Source: an uncultured Eggerthellaceae bacterium
GTDB lineage: Bacteria; Actinomycetota; Coriobacteriia; Coriobacteriales; Eggerthellaceae
Assembly: GCA_910589125.1 (NCBI GenBank)
Contig: CAJURX010000006.1
Location: 1 to 64,000 of the forward strand
DNA: 64,000 nucleotides
Direction: 5' to 3'
Shown: positions 51,481 to 60,997 of the stretch, one piece after another
Layout: each line of letters starts with the position of its first letter
How positions within the stretch are numbered: position 1 is the first letter of the stretch
Translations under genes and position numbers: made by a program
Notes under the pieces: generated by a model
Told to the model about the DNA's origin: nothing
Database searches by the model: none
The model's input: only the letters and a program-made list of their open reading frames with translations

Positions 51481-52797
51481 ATGGAGCAAGAGCTCATCTC
51501 CCTGATCTGTATCGTGGGGATATCATTCCTCTGCCCGCTGCTCTCGGCCCTCATCCCCAACAAGCTCATACCCGAAACAGTGTTCCTGCTGCTCGCGGGG
51601 ATGCTCTTGGGACCGCACGTGCTCGGAGCGATCGTACCGGGAGATGCCATCGGGCTGCTCTCTGACCTGGGACTGGCCTTCCTCTTCCTCCTTGCAGGAT
51701 ATGAGCTGGAGCCGTCGAAGATGACGGGTGCACAAGGACGGCACGGGCTTGCCACATGGGGCATCACCTTCGCGATAGCCATCTTCATCATGTTCGCGCG
51801 CGCAGGCTTCCAGATCGCTGACATGACCCATCTTGCCATCGCCATCTGCCTCACCACCACCGCATACGGCACCATCGTCCCCATCCTCGAGGAGCGCAAG
51901 CTCACGAACAGCCGCATCGGGGATGCGGTCATCGCGTATGGCGTGTGGGGCGAGCTAGGACCGGTCGTCGTCATCGCGCTGTTGCTGAGCAGCCGCGCCG
52001 TGTGGGCAACGGGCGCCATCCTCGTCGCCTTCGCAGGCATCGCTGTGCTCAGCGCTCTCATACCGAACCGCCTCAAGAGCTTTGACGGGCGCTGGGACAG
52101 GTTCGTCAAGGACAACTCGGACTCCAATGCCCAGATGACGGTGAGGGGTGTGCTCGTGCTGTTGGTGGGGCTCGTCTGCATCTCTGCTGTGTTCGGACTG
52201 GATATCGTGCTCGGGGCATTCGCCGCCGGCTTCGCCCTGCGCGCCATCATGCCCGACGGAGACAGCGCGACGGAGAGGAAGCTCCAGGGCATCAGCTATG
52301 GATTCTTGGTGCCGCTGTTCTTCGTGGTGAGCGGCACCAAGATAGACCCGGCCGCCATCGGCACCGATCCGCTGTTGCTCATCCTCTTCGTTGTCGCGCT
52401 CTTGCTCGTGCGTGCCGTGCCCATCTACGCTTCACTCTCCCTGTGCCGAGAGTCGAAGGACATGGATCCGCGCATGAAGGCCACCATAGCGCTGTACTGC
52501 ACCACAGCGCTGCCCTTGATCGTAGCCGTCACATCCGTTGCCACCTCTGCCGGAGCCATGACGCAGGATATGGCGAGCGTGCTGGTCGCAGCAGGCGGCA
52601 TCACGGTGTTCCTCATGCCGCTCTTGGCGTCAGCCGCCCTGCACACCATCGATGCCGAGATGGGGCGCGCGGTCCGCGAGGTCACGCAAAGGCCCACCCA
52701 TGTCATCCCCATCTTGAAGGAGCATATCCACCTCGAACGCGAGAAGAGCGCCCAGCGGCAGCACGTGCTGATGAAGAAGGATGACGAAGACGCGTGA
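51481..52797 (+). CDS. CPA2-type cation/proton antiporter (KefB/NapA-like)
   Basis: The 438-residue protein has about 12 hydrophobic segments and the sodium/hydrogen exchanger fold: LIPETVFLLLAGMLLGPHVLG (helix 2), DLGLAFLFLLAGYELEPS (helix 3-4), LDIVLGAFAAGFALRAIMPD and LVPLFFVVSGTKIDPAA. It ends with a charged cytoplasmic tail of about 50 residues and no TrkA-N domain. Ion specificity is unknown. AAGGAGG lies before ATG 51481. It is divergent from trxA with a 192-nt gap in which I found no convincing promoter. Confidence 0.88.
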   Translation: MEQELISLICIVGISFLCPLLSALIPNKLIPETVFLLLAGMLLGPHVLGAIVPGDAIGLLSDLGLAFLFLLAGYELEPSKMTGAQGRHGLATWGITFAIAIFIMFARAGFQIADMTHLAIAICLTTTAYGTIVPILEERKLTNSRIGDAVIAYGVWGELGPVVVIALLLSSRAVWATGAILVAFAGIAVLSALIPNRLKSFDGRWDRFVKDNSDSNAQMTVRGVLVLLVGLVCISAVFGLDIVLGAFAAGFALRAIMPDGDSATERKLQGISYGFLVPLFFVVSGTKIDPAAIGTDPLLLILFVVALLLVRAVPIYASLSLCRESKDMDPRMKATIALYCTTALPLIVAVTSVATSAGAMTQDMASVLVAAGGITVFLMPLLASAALHTIDAEMGRAVREVTQRPTHVIPILKEHIHLEREKSAQRQHVLMKKDDEDA

Positions 52798-52880
52798 GAC
52801 GCGATGACGCTGGGAGACGGTAGATGACCCGTAGGAACGCGATCCGTATGAGCTTGCGTCCTTGATAGTGGAACAGCGGG

Positions 52881-52960
52881 CGCAGCAAGCTGCGGCCTTG
52901 CGGACAACGTAGGTGCTGGCTTAACAGCACAGACCCCATCGTTCTGACATGCCAGCACCT
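52881..52960. repeat. Two inverted repeats in the antiporter-Rpn gap
   Basis: The 354-nt gap 52798-53151 holds CGCAGC-AA-GCTGCG at 52881-52894 and AGGTGCTGGC/GCCAGCACCT at 52911-52920 and 52951-52960 (10 bp perfect, 30-nt loop). Neither has a T-run. They could be terminator-like structures for the antiporter transcript or remnants of a mobile element end. I see no gene in the gap. Confidence 0.6.
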
Positions 52961-53151
52961 GAGGATACCCACATCGCACCAAGATCATGCTCGCGATGCG
53001 ACCAAAACGCGTCGAAGCCTTGCTGATCCCACGCGAATGCGCACAGGAACGGATGCGATGGATCCACGCTCCCGTGATGACCGCACGGCAGATATCCGTC
53101 AGATGGCGTCCCTATGCTCTCATGAAGGATAGATCGCGAGAGAGGATATGC

Positions 53152-53988
53152 ATGAGGGACGGGATGCTCGAGTTCAAGGATGCGCCGATGTTCGGGAGGG
53201 TGATGAGGGATGCTGACATCTGCAAGGAGGTGCTGGAGCGCTTCTTGGGATTTGCCATAGAGCGCATCGAATACCTCAACGCAGAGCAGGTCCTGGACCC
53301 TGCCACCGATGCCAAGGGCGTGCGGCTGGATGTGTTCGCGAAGGGAACAGACGCAGTCTTCGACATAGAGATGCAAGTGGCGAGCACCCCATCTCTCGGG
53401 AAGCGGCTGCGGTACTACCAGGCGTCCATCGACCAGGCCTGCCTCGACAAGGGATGCGACTACGATGCGCTCGGTGCGAGCTACATCATCTTCGTCTGCG
53501 ACTTCGATGCCTATGGGAAGGGCCTTCCGGCATACCACCTAGAGCGTGCATGCCTCGAGGATGCATCCGTGGATGTCTCTGACGCATCCCACTGGCTCGT
53601 GCTCAATGCATGCGCGTGGGACAAGGATGAGGACGCGAGGCGCTCAGGGCTGCTAAACTACATCCACACGAGCAAGCCTGCTGATGATGTGCTCGTCAGC
53701 AAGATCAGCTGTGCCGTGAAGAGCGCCAACAGCGATGCCAAGTGGAGGGAGAGCGCCGTGGGATTCATGACCGTGGAGCATTCTCATAGGGTCGCGCTAC
53801 GTGATGCGCGCAGAGAGGGCCTAGCAGAAGGCCTCGACCGTGGCCGCCAAGAAGGCATCCAGCAGGGAGAAGCCCGATTCGGCAAGCTCGCTGACATCCT
53901 CTTGGATGAGAAGCGCATCGATGACCTCAAGCGCGCTGCCGATGATGCCACCTATCGCGATGCCCTCTTCCAGGAATACGGATTGTAG
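53152..53988 (+). CDS. Rpn-family recombination-promoting nuclease (PD-(D/E)XK transposase-like)
   Basis: This 278-residue protein resembles Rpn/PDDEXK_2 proteins, DNA endonucleases linked to RecA-independent recombination. The nuclease core shows GVRLDVFAKG (Asp60) and FDIEMQV (Glu73, Gln75), the D...E-x-Q form of the motif; the flanking DADICKEVLERFL and RLRYYQASID also fit. A Gly/Arg/Glu-rich end (AEGLDRGRQEGIQQGE) is typical of the family tail. I chose ATG 53152 with GAGAGAGG at 6-nt spacing; ATG 53122 is an alternative. It stands alone between two repeat/terminator structures and is likely accessory. Confidence 0.83.
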   Translation: MRDGMLEFKDAPMFGRVMRDADICKEVLERFLGFAIERIEYLNAEQVLDPATDAKGVRLDVFAKGTDAVFDIEMQVASTPSLGKRLRYYQASIDQACLDKGCDYDALGASYIIFVCDFDAYGKGLPAYHLERACLEDASVDVSDASHWLVLNACAWDKDEDARRSGLLNYIHTSKPADDVLVSKISCAVKSANSDAKWRESAVGFMTVEHSHRVALRDARREGLAEGLDRGRQEGIQQGEARFGKLADILLDEKRIDDLKRAADDATYRDALFQEYGL

Positions 53989-54012
53989 CTAGGACCCCGT
54001 CCCATAGGAACC

Positions 54013-54038
54013 ACGGGCGCAGGCTTACCTGCGCCCGT
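54013..54038. terminator. Strong bidirectional stem-loop between the Rpn gene and thrS
   Basis: ACGGGCGCAGG and CCTGCGCCCGT pair as a perfect 11-bp stem with loop CTTA, and CCAC/GTGG nearly extend it. It lies between the stops of two convergent genes, 24 nt after the plus-strand gene and 31 nt after thrS. Confidence 0.75.
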
Positions 54039-54069
54039 ATGTGGATGCGCTATCGCAATGAGGTGCCCA

Positions 54070-55983
54070 TCAAAGGGCAGCATCCCTGATCTTGTCGATG
54101 AACTCCCTGCGGTCGCAGCTTCCCAAGTCACCCTCGGACCTATCGCGCACCGAGATGGTCTTCTCCTCCATCTCAGCATCACCGATGATGACCATGTAGG
54201 GGATCTTCTGCTGCTGCGCCTTCGCTATCTTGACCTTCATCGGCTCGTTCTGGTCGTACATCTCCACGCGACCGCCCACGCCCTTGAGCTCGCCAGCGAA
54301 TGCCGCAGCTTCTTCCTTATGGCGGTCAGCGATCGGGATGATGGCCACCTGCACAGGAGCCAACCAGAGCGGGAGCGCACCCGCATAGTGCTCGATGAGG
54401 ATACCCAAGAAGCGCTCGATCGAGCCGAAGATGGCACGGTGCAGCATCCAGGGGCGCTGCTCGGTGTTGTCCTGAGCTCGATAGGTCAGATCGAAGCGCT
54501 CGGGCATGTTGAAGTCGATCTGCACCGTGGAGCACTGCCATGTGCGGCCGATGGCGTCCTTCACCTTGATGTCGATCTTCGGGCCATAGAACGCACCATC
54601 ACCCTCATTGATCTCATAGGCCAGATGATGGCGCTCGCAGGCCTCCTTGAGCGCATTGGTGGCGTAATCCCACATATCATCGGTCCCGATGGATTTATCA
54701 GGGCGCGTGGATATCTCCGCCTCGTAGGCGAACCCGAACGTGGACATGATGTGATCGACCAAATCCAAGATGGCCACCACCTCATCGACCACCTGTTCCC
54801 TCGTGCAGAACACATGCGCATCGTCCTGCGTGAAGCCACGCGCGCGGAGCAGACCGTGTACCACGCCGGACATCTCGTGGCGATACACCGTGCCGAACTC
54901 GAAGTAGCGCAAGGGCAAGTCGCGATAGGAGTGGAGCTCGTTCTTGTACAGCATGACGTGCCCCGGGCAGTTCATGGGCTTCACGCCATACTCGGATGGC
55001 CGAGGGTCCTCGTCCGTTCCCTCGTTGATCTCGAAGAAGTACATGTTGTCCTTGTAGAAGCCGTAGTGCCCGCTCGTCTTCCAGACATCTGCGTTATAGA
55101 TGTGCGGAGTGATGACCTCCTCGTATCCGCGCTCGTACAGGTCACGGCGCAGCCATTCCTGCATGGTGCGGATGATGCGCGCTCCCTTGGGGAGGTACAT
55201 CGGAAGGCCCACGCCTGCCATCTGGTCCATCATGTAGATGCCCAGCTCTCGCCCGAGCTTGCGATGGTCGCGCTTCTCCGCCTCCTCGAGGCGCATCAGA
55301 TGCTCTTCCAGGTCCTTCTTCTTGAAGAAGGCGGTCCCGTATATGCGAGTGAGCATCTCGTTGTCCGAGTCGCCCTTCCAGTAGGCACCGGCCGTCTTCA
55401 TGAGCTTGAAGGCGCCTATCTTGCCCGCGCTCGGCACATGCGGGCCCGAGCAGAGGTCAGCGAAGCTCCCGTGTCGATAGATGCTGATCTCGGCATCTGC
55501 GGGAAGGTCGTCGATGTGCTCCGACTTCAAGCGCTGATCCTTGAAGGTATCTTTCGCCTCTGCGTACGTGACGACCTCGCGCACGAATGGCTCATCGCGT
55601 GCGATGATCTCCGCCATCTTCTCTTCGATGGCCGGGAAGTCATCGGTGGAGAGGGGTCTGGGCAAGGCGAAGTCGTAGAAGAAGCCGTCCTCGGTCTGCG
55701 GACCGAAGCCGATCTGCGCACCGGGGATGAGCTCTTGCACAGCCTCTGCCATCACATGAGCAGCAGAGTGGCGCATGATGTCTAGCGCCTCAGGGGACCT
55801 CTCGGTGATGATCTCGACCAGAGCGCCATCCGGCACCACTGTCGTCAGGTCGACGAAGGCACCATCCACCTTGCCGGCGAGCGCTGCGCGCGCAAGGCCT
55901 GAGCCGATAGAAGCGGCCACGTCCTTGACCGTGGCACCCTCCTGGACTTCCTTGGTGCTGCCATCAGGGAGTTTGATGTTCAT
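54070..55983 (-). CDS. thrS: Threonyl-tRNA synthetase
   Basis: The class II enzyme charges tRNA-Thr. An N-terminal TGS domain (1-60) is followed by the editing domain with HSAAHVMAEAV and DLCSGPHVPSAG, the catalytic core with motif 2 RYFEFGTVYRHE and the zinc-site MNCPGHV, motif 3 near LHRAIFGSIERFLGIL, and a C-terminal anticodon-binding domain. The start ATG 55983 (MNIKLPDGST) has AAAGGA at 8-nt spacing and gives 637 residues. The leader has a 5-bp hairpin GGTGC/GCACC (56006-56022) just before the ribosome site, but no T-box. Confidence 0.97.
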   Translation of the reverse strand: MNIKLPDGSTKEVQEGATVKDVAASIGSGLARAALAGKVDGAFVDLTTVVPDGALVEIITERSPEALDIMRHSAAHVMAEAVQELIPGAQIGFGPQTEDGFFYDFALPRPLSTDDFPAIEEKMAEIIARDEPFVREVVTYAEAKDTFKDQRLKSEHIDDLPADAEISIYRHGSFADLCSGPHVPSAGKIGAFKLMKTAGAYWKGDSDNEMLTRIYGTAFFKKKDLEEHLMRLEEAEKRDHRKLGRELGIYMMDQMAGVGLPMYLPKGARIIRTMQEWLRRDLYERGYEEVITPHIYNADVWKTSGHYGFYKDNMYFFEINEGTDEDPRPSEYGVKPMNCPGHVMLYKNELHSYRDLPLRYFEFGTVYRHEMSGVVHGLLRARGFTQDDAHVFCTREQVVDEVVAILDLVDHIMSTFGFAYEAEISTRPDKSIGTDDMWDYATNALKEACERHHLAYEINEGDGAFYGPKIDIKVKDAIGRTWQCSTVQIDFNMPERFDLTYRAQDNTEQRPWMLHRAIFGSIERFLGILIEHYAGALPLWLAPVQVAIIPIADRHKEEAAAFAGELKGVGGRVEMYDQNEPMKVKIAKAQQQKIPYMVIIGDAEMEEKTISVRDRSEGDLGSCDRREFIDKIRDAAL

Positions 55984-56097
55984 GCTGCATTTCCTTTCTG
56001 CACCGGGTGCGAACAAAGCACCTGCGCATCATCCATCCGTCGCCGTTGACTGACGCGGACTCCTTTGACCTTTGGAATGATACCCTCACCCATCCGC

Positions 56098-56129
56098 AAA
56101 AAAAAGAGGTGCAGGCGAACCTGCACCTC
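56098..56129 (-). terminator. Intrinsic terminator of the zinc-ribbon gene
   Basis: A perfect 10-bp stem GAGGTGCAGG/CCTGCACCTC with a 4-nt loop is followed on the minus strand by eight T. It ends transcription of the gene at 56162-56683 before thrS. Confidence 0.92.
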
Positions 56130-56161
56130 TTGCACATGTCACGATCAGCGCGAGGGCGCCT

Positions 56162-56683
56162 CTATGCCTCCGCAGAGGAAGAGGAATGGGAGCGTTCGGA
56201 ATGCGTCCTGCGACGCGAGCGCGAGGATGCGGCAGCCGAGCGACTCTTCTGCGCGCCCCCCACGGGCGTAGCGCAGAAGGGGCAGATGGTCCATGCGGGC
56301 TCGAGCGCCTTCTCACAATGCGAGCAGAGGTTCTTCAGCTGCGTGTGGCAATTGGGGCAGATGACATAGTCCATCTCCACGGGGTATCCGCACGTAGCGC
56401 ATTCGCCATACTTCATCAGCTCTCGCTGCTTGAGGGCGACCTCGAGCTCCTGCTCATCCTTGTCGATGCGCAGCATCGGCGGACGCAGCAGGCAATACGC
56501 GATCACGCCCACGATGGGGACCAGAGCGACGATGGCCCACACATACCAAGCGGCGCCCCTGAGGTAAGCATCCCGGACCACCCATACGATGGAAAGGACG
56601 TAGAGAATGACAAGAAGGACGATGACGATGGTGAACGCCGCCTGCATCTGCGGTGTCCAGATCTGTGATATCAGCTCGCTCAT
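56162..56683 (-). CDS. Membrane protein with PLDc_N-like helices and double zinc ribbon
   Basis: I do not know a named function. Two membrane helices (about 15-37 and 43-66) include VVRDAYLRGAAWYVWAIVAL and LLRPP, a pattern like the phospholipase D-nuclease N-terminal domain. Two zinc ribbons follow, with ligands Cys95/98/109/112 and Cys120/123/134/137. The end is Ser/Arg-rich. A role as a membrane-bound scaffold or sensor is inference. GGGGAG precedes the ATG. It is 83 nt after valS and has its own terminator. Confidence 0.82.
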   Translation of the reverse strand: MSELISQIWTPQMQAAFTIVIVLLVILYVLSIVWVVRDAYLRGAAWYVWAIVALVPIVGVIAYCLLRPPMLRIDKDEQELEVALKQRELMKYGECATCGYPVEMDYVICPNCHTQLKNLCSHCEKALEPAWTICPFCATPVGGAQKSRSAAASSRSRRRTHSERSHSSSSAEA

Positions 56684-56766
56684 GGTAGGTACTCCCCTAA
56701 TGCGTCTCTCATGCGTCCGGAATTATATCAAAGGCGCTCTCAGCAACCGCAGATGCGACCTTATCA

Positions 56767-59430
56767 TCACATCTGCGCGAGCTGAGCGTCGATCTTGTCC
56801 CGTTGGTCGGCAAGCTCGTCGCGCTTCGCGGTGTCCTTGGCGATGATCTCAGGAGCCGCCTTCGCCAAGAATCCCGGGTTCGACAGCTTCTTGGTGAGCT
56901 TCTCGAGATCCTTCTCCACCTTCGCACGCTCCCGCTCGAGCTTCGCGCGCTCCTCAGCGAAGTCCACGAGCCCCGCCATGTCCGTATACACCTCCATGTC
57001 GGAGAGTATCCCGACCACGGCAGCATCGGGCTTCGTCGCATCGGGCGATGCAGCAAGGGACGCCGTGACGGCAAGGGACGCGATGAGCGGCTCTTGGGCT
57101 GCGATGAGCGCGGATGTGGCCTCAGAGGCCTTCACCGTGACAGCGAGCTCTTCGCGCGGTGACACGCCATAGCGCGAGCGCGCCGACCGGACCGCGCCGA
57201 CGATGTCGATGACGGCCTGGATGCGACGCTCTGCGTCATCATCCACATAGGCGGCAAGCGCGGATGCCTCCGGCCACGGAGCGCCGATGAGCATCGCAGG
57301 AGCATCAGGGGCATGCTGCATCTCCCCGTAGATGCGCTCGGTCAGGAACGGCATGACCGGATGCAAGAGCTTCAGCGTCTCCTCGAGCACGTACTGGAGG
57401 TTCCGCTGGCATGCGAGGCGATCAGCAGCGTCATCGGACTTCAAGCGGCTCTTCGAGAACTCGATGTACCAGTCGCACAGCTCATTCCAGATGAAGGCAT
57501 ACAGCTCGCGCGCCATGTCGCTGAACTCGAACGCCTCATAGGTATCATCGATAGCGCGCACGGCCTTTGCGAGGCGCGAGAACATCCACCTGTCCGCATC
57601 GGTCACGAGCTCGGGAGGACCGGGCGTGAAGCCGTCCATGTTCATGGACACGAAGCGGGCAGCGTTCTTGATCTTGTTGGCGAAATTGCGCGCGGATTCG
57701 ATCTTCTGATAGTCGAATCGCATGGCTTGGGACCCGGTGACCTGAGAGATCAGACCGAAGCGCATGCCATCTGCACCGTAATCGGCCATGAGCTCCATCG
57801 GGTCGATCCCGTTGCCGCGCGACTTGCTCATGGGCTTGCCATCCGCTCCCATGACGGTGGGATGGATGATGACGTCTTGGAAGGGGATCTGACTCGTGCA
57901 GTACTCGGATGCCATGACCATGCGCGCCACCCACAGCCCCATGATGTCGCGCGCCGTGGAGAGGACCTGCGTCGGATAGTACCGCGCAAGCTCAGGAGCT
58001 TCCGTGCCGAGCTCTCCCCATCCTTGCGTGGCGAAGGGCCAGAGCTGCGAGGAGAACCAGGTGTCCAGGACATCCTCATCCTGGCGCACGGGAGCTCCGC
58101 ACTCTGGGCATGTCTCGACATCCTCGAGGAGGGCGTCGCTCCACCCGCACGCATCACAGTAGAACACCGGGATCCGGTGCCCCCACCAGAGCTGCCGCGA
58201 GATGCACCAGTCCTTCAGGTTCTCCAGCCAGTCAAGGTAGACCTGCGCCCAACGCTTCGGATGGAAGCGCACCTGAGATGACTCCACCGCTATGCGCGCT
58301 GGCTCCTTCAAGTGCGAGACATCCACGAACCACTGCTCCGAGAGCCACGGCTCCAAGGTGCTGTGACAGCGATAGCAATGCATGACGGAATGGCTCATGT
58401 CCTCGATATGGTCGAGCAGGCCCAAGCGCTCGAACTCGCGAACGACCTCTTCTCGGGCCTCATCCCGGCTCATGCCGCTGAACCGTCCGAAGCCATCCAC
58501 CACATGCGCCGTCTCATCGAAGATGTTGATGACATCAAGGTCAGCGCGCTGGCCCATAGCGTGGTCGTTGGGGTCGTGCGCAGGCGTCACCTTGACAGCG
58601 CCTGTTCCGTATTCAGCATCCACGTGGAAATCCGTGAAGATGGGGATCGCCCTGTCCACGATGGGCAGGACCGCGCGCTTCCCCACGAGCGCCGCATAGC
58701 GCTCATCAGAGGGGCTCACCGCAACACCGGTATCCCCGAGCATGGTCTCAGGGCGCGTGGTGGCCACGATGATGTGGTCGATGCCGTCCACCGGCTCTTC
58801 GAGCGGGTAGCGCAGATACCACAGATGCCCATCCTCATCAGCGTATTCCGCCTCATCATCTGCGATGGCGGTCGTGCAGTGCGGGCACCAGTTCACGATG
58901 CGGCGTCCGCGATAGATGATGTCGTTGTGATACCAATCCACGAACAAGCGGCGCACTGCCAAGGAGAACTCAGGGCTCATGGTGAACTGCTCGTGCTCAT
59001 AATCGCAGCTGCATCCCATAGCCTTGATCTGGTTGACGATGGTGGTGCCATACTGGTCGCGCCACTTCTGGCATTCCTCGATGAATGCCTCACGGCCGAT
59101 CTCGCGCCGGTTGATGCCCTGCTCTGCAAGGCGCTTGTCCACCTTCGTCTGCGTAGCGATGCCCGCGTGGTCGGTGCCCAAGATCCAGCGGGTCTGGAAC
59201 CCGCGCATGCGCGCTCGACGGATGCAGGCGTCTTGGATGGTGTCATTCAGCGCATGACCCATGTGGAGCACGCCGGTCACGTTCGGGGGAGGGATGACGA
59301 TCGTATAGGGTGCATCCCCATGCTCGCCGAATCCCTCCGTCCGCAGGAAGTAGCCTCCAGCCATCCACGCTTCGAATATGGGACGCTCCCACGCTGCGAA
59401 ATCCTCTGCGACCCTCGTTGCCTCTGCCAT
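56767..59430 (-). CDS. valS: Valyl-tRNA synthetase
   Basis: The class I enzyme charges tRNA-Val. The HIGH motif is HMGH (56-59) in PPPNVTGVLHMGHALND, and KMSKS is the KPMSKSRGNG segment near residue 545. The CP1 editing domain shows TTRPETMLGDTGVAVSP; zinc-like cysteine pairs (CDACGW, CPECGAP) occur in the connective region; and a coiled-coil tRNA-binding arm (ERAKLERERAKVEKDLEKL) ends the 887 residues. It lies 27 nt after clpX, on the same strand. Confidence 0.97.
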   Translation of the reverse strand: MAEATRVAEDFAAWERPIFEAWMAGGYFLRTEGFGEHGDAPYTIVIPPPNVTGVLHMGHALNDTIQDACIRRARMRGFQTRWILGTDHAGIATQTKVDKRLAEQGINRREIGREAFIEECQKWRDQYGTTIVNQIKAMGCSCDYEHEQFTMSPEFSLAVRRLFVDWYHNDIIYRGRRIVNWCPHCTTAIADDEAEYADEDGHLWYLRYPLEEPVDGIDHIIVATTRPETMLGDTGVAVSPSDERYAALVGKRAVLPIVDRAIPIFTDFHVDAEYGTGAVKVTPAHDPNDHAMGQRADLDVINIFDETAHVVDGFGRFSGMSRDEAREEVVREFERLGLLDHIEDMSHSVMHCYRCHSTLEPWLSEQWFVDVSHLKEPARIAVESSQVRFHPKRWAQVYLDWLENLKDWCISRQLWWGHRIPVFYCDACGWSDALLEDVETCPECGAPVRQDEDVLDTWFSSQLWPFATQGWGELGTEAPELARYYPTQVLSTARDIMGLWVARMVMASEYCTSQIPFQDVIIHPTVMGADGKPMSKSRGNGIDPMELMADYGADGMRFGLISQVTGSQAMRFDYQKIESARNFANKIKNAARFVSMNMDGFTPGPPELVTDADRWMFSRLAKAVRAIDDTYEAFEFSDMARELYAFIWNELCDWYIEFSKSRLKSDDAADRLACQRNLQYVLEETLKLLHPVMPFLTERIYGEMQHAPDAPAMLIGAPWPEASALAAYVDDDAERRIQAVIDIVGAVRSARSRYGVSPREELAVTVKASEATSALIAAQEPLIASLAVTASLAASPDATKPDAAVVGILSDMEVYTDMAGLVDFAEERAKLERERAKVEKDLEKLTKKLSNPGFLAKAAPEIIAKDTAKRDELADQRDKIDAQLAQM

Positions 59431-59457
59431 GCCCTGTCATCCCTCCTCTATGCGCAT

Positions 59458-60849
59458 CTACGCGCTCTGCGTCTCCTGCTCGCGCTCTTCGATCACAGGC
59501 TCGGTCTCTCCTGTGATATCAGTGGCGCGGATGGTCACCTTCGTCGGACCCTTGATCTCAGGAAGGTCGTACATGACGTTGGTGAGGATGCGCTCGCAGA
59601 TGGAGCGCAGCCCACGCGCACCTGTGCCATGCTCGATGGCCTCATGTGCGATGGCCTTGAGCGCATCATCCTCCACCACCAGCTCAGCGTCCTCATATGA
59701 GAACGACTTGGTGTACTGCTTGATCAACGCGTTCTTGGGCTCCACCAAGATCCTGACCAGGTCCTCCTCGGTGAGCTCATCGAGCGCGGTGATGACCGGG
59801 ATGCGGCCGACGAACTCGGGGATCATGCCATAGCGATTCAGGTCCTCAGGCAGCACCTGTGCCAAGAGCTCGGCGTCTGCCTGCTTCTTCGTCTCGGGCA
59901 TCTCAGAGGCGAAGCCAAGGCCGTTCTTGCCGACGCGCTGCCCGATGATGTCGGGAAGGCCCACGAATGCGCCGCCCAAGATGAAGAGGATGTTCGTGGT
60001 GTCTATATGCAGCAGCTCCTGCTCGGGATGCTTGCGGCCGCCTTGGGGAGGCACAGAGGCCTCGCATCCCTCGACGATCTTCAGGAGCGCCTGCTGCACG
60101 CCCTCGCCCGAGACGTCACGCGTGATGGAGAGGTTCTCGGCCTTGCGCGCGATCTTGTCTATCTCATCGATGTAGATGATGCCGATCTCCGCCTTCTCCA
60201 TATCGAAGTCAGCTGCGGTGATGAGCTTGAGCAGGATGTTCTCGACGTCCTCGCCCACATAGCCAGCCTCGGTGAGCGTGGTGGCATCCGCGATGGCGAA
60301 GGGCACCTTAAGCGTGCGCGCGAGGGTCTGCGCGAGCAGCGTCTTGCCCGAACCCGTGGGGCCCAACAGCATGATGTTGCTCTTGTCTATCTCGACATCG
60401 TCGGACGCTGCCTCATCTGACGCGCCCCTGCGATGCTCTCCCATGATGATGCGCTTGTAATGGTTGTACACGGCAACGGAGAGCGCCCGCTTGGCCGCTT
60501 CCTGGCCGACGACATGCTCGGAGAGGCGCGCATGTATCTCATGGGGCGTGGGAAGGTCCTCGGCATCGCCGAAGAGGGGCTCATCCGCCTCCTCTTCCCC
60601 ACCAGCGCTCGCAACGCTGGCGTAGCTGACCTCCTCTTCGACAGAGGGCCACTGAGCAGGCGCATCCTCGCCGCTCCCGCGACCACCCCAGACCATCTCA
60701 TGCATGAGCGCGTCAGCGCACACGGTGATGCATTGGTCGCATATGTAGATGTCATTCGGTCCTTGGATCATCGAGTTCGACATGCTCGACGGCTTGCCGC
60801 AGAACGCGCAATGGATGTCGTCGTGCGCTTGATTGGTATCGTTCGTCAT
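59458..60849 (-). CDS. clpX: ClpX, ATPase subunit of the Clp protease
   Basis: ClpX unfolds substrates and feeds ClpP. The N-terminal zinc-binding domain (Cys14, Cys17, Cys37, Cys40) is followed by an acidic linker of about 45 residues (51-97), longer than usual. The AAA+ domain has Walker A GPTGSGKT (163-170), IIYIDEIDKIARK, and the sensor-2 HGTGARGLR. The pore loop GYVGEDVE is intact. The length of 463 exceeds the usual 410-430 because of the linker. It follows clpP by 148 nt with a terminator-like hairpin between. Confidence 0.96.
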   Translation of the reverse strand: MTNDTNQAHDDIHCAFCGKPSSMSNSMIQGPNDIYICDQCITVCADALMHEMVWGGRGSGEDAPAQWPSVEEEVSYASVASAGGEEEADEPLFGDAEDLPTPHEIHARLSEHVVGQEAAKRALSVAVYNHYKRIIMGEHRRGASDEAASDDVEIDKSNIMLLGPTGSGKTLLAQTLARTLKVPFAIADATTLTEAGYVGEDVENILLKLITAADFDMEKAEIGIIYIDEIDKIARKAENLSITRDVSGEGVQQALLKIVEGCEASVPPQGGRKHPEQELLHIDTTNILFILGGAFVGLPDIIGQRVGKNGLGFASEMPETKKQADAELLAQVLPEDLNRYGMIPEFVGRIPVITALDELTEEDLVRILVEPKNALIKQYTKSFSYEDAELVVEDDALKAIAHEAIEHGTGARGLRSICERILTNVMYDLPEIKGPTKVTIRATDITGETEPVIEEREQETQSA

Positions 60850-60887
60850 TTCGCTCTCTTGGTGTCTCGGTCCAGCATTCCCTTACG

Positions 60888-60918
60888 CAAAACAGCGCCA
60901 AGGACGGATCCTTGGCGC
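60888..60918 (-). terminator. Hairpin terminator between clpP and clpX
   Basis: A perfect 10-bp stem GCGCCAAGGA/TCCTTGGCGC with a 4-nt loop is followed on the minus strand by TGTTTTG. It lies about 80 nt after clpP and just before clpX, so it probably reduces read-through. Confidence 0.7.
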
Positions 60919-60997
60919 CTGGGACCTTGAGCCGCAACATGGCATCGAGCCCTCACCGCATGCGATCCCGTCATGGGATGAGGTGGGTGCCACGCGC

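Noticed and set aside
55984..56097. T-box riboswitch in the thrS leader
   Set aside because: The leader is short and lacks the specifier stem, T-box sequence and antiterminator. The same is true ahead of valS, serC, leuA and ilvB.
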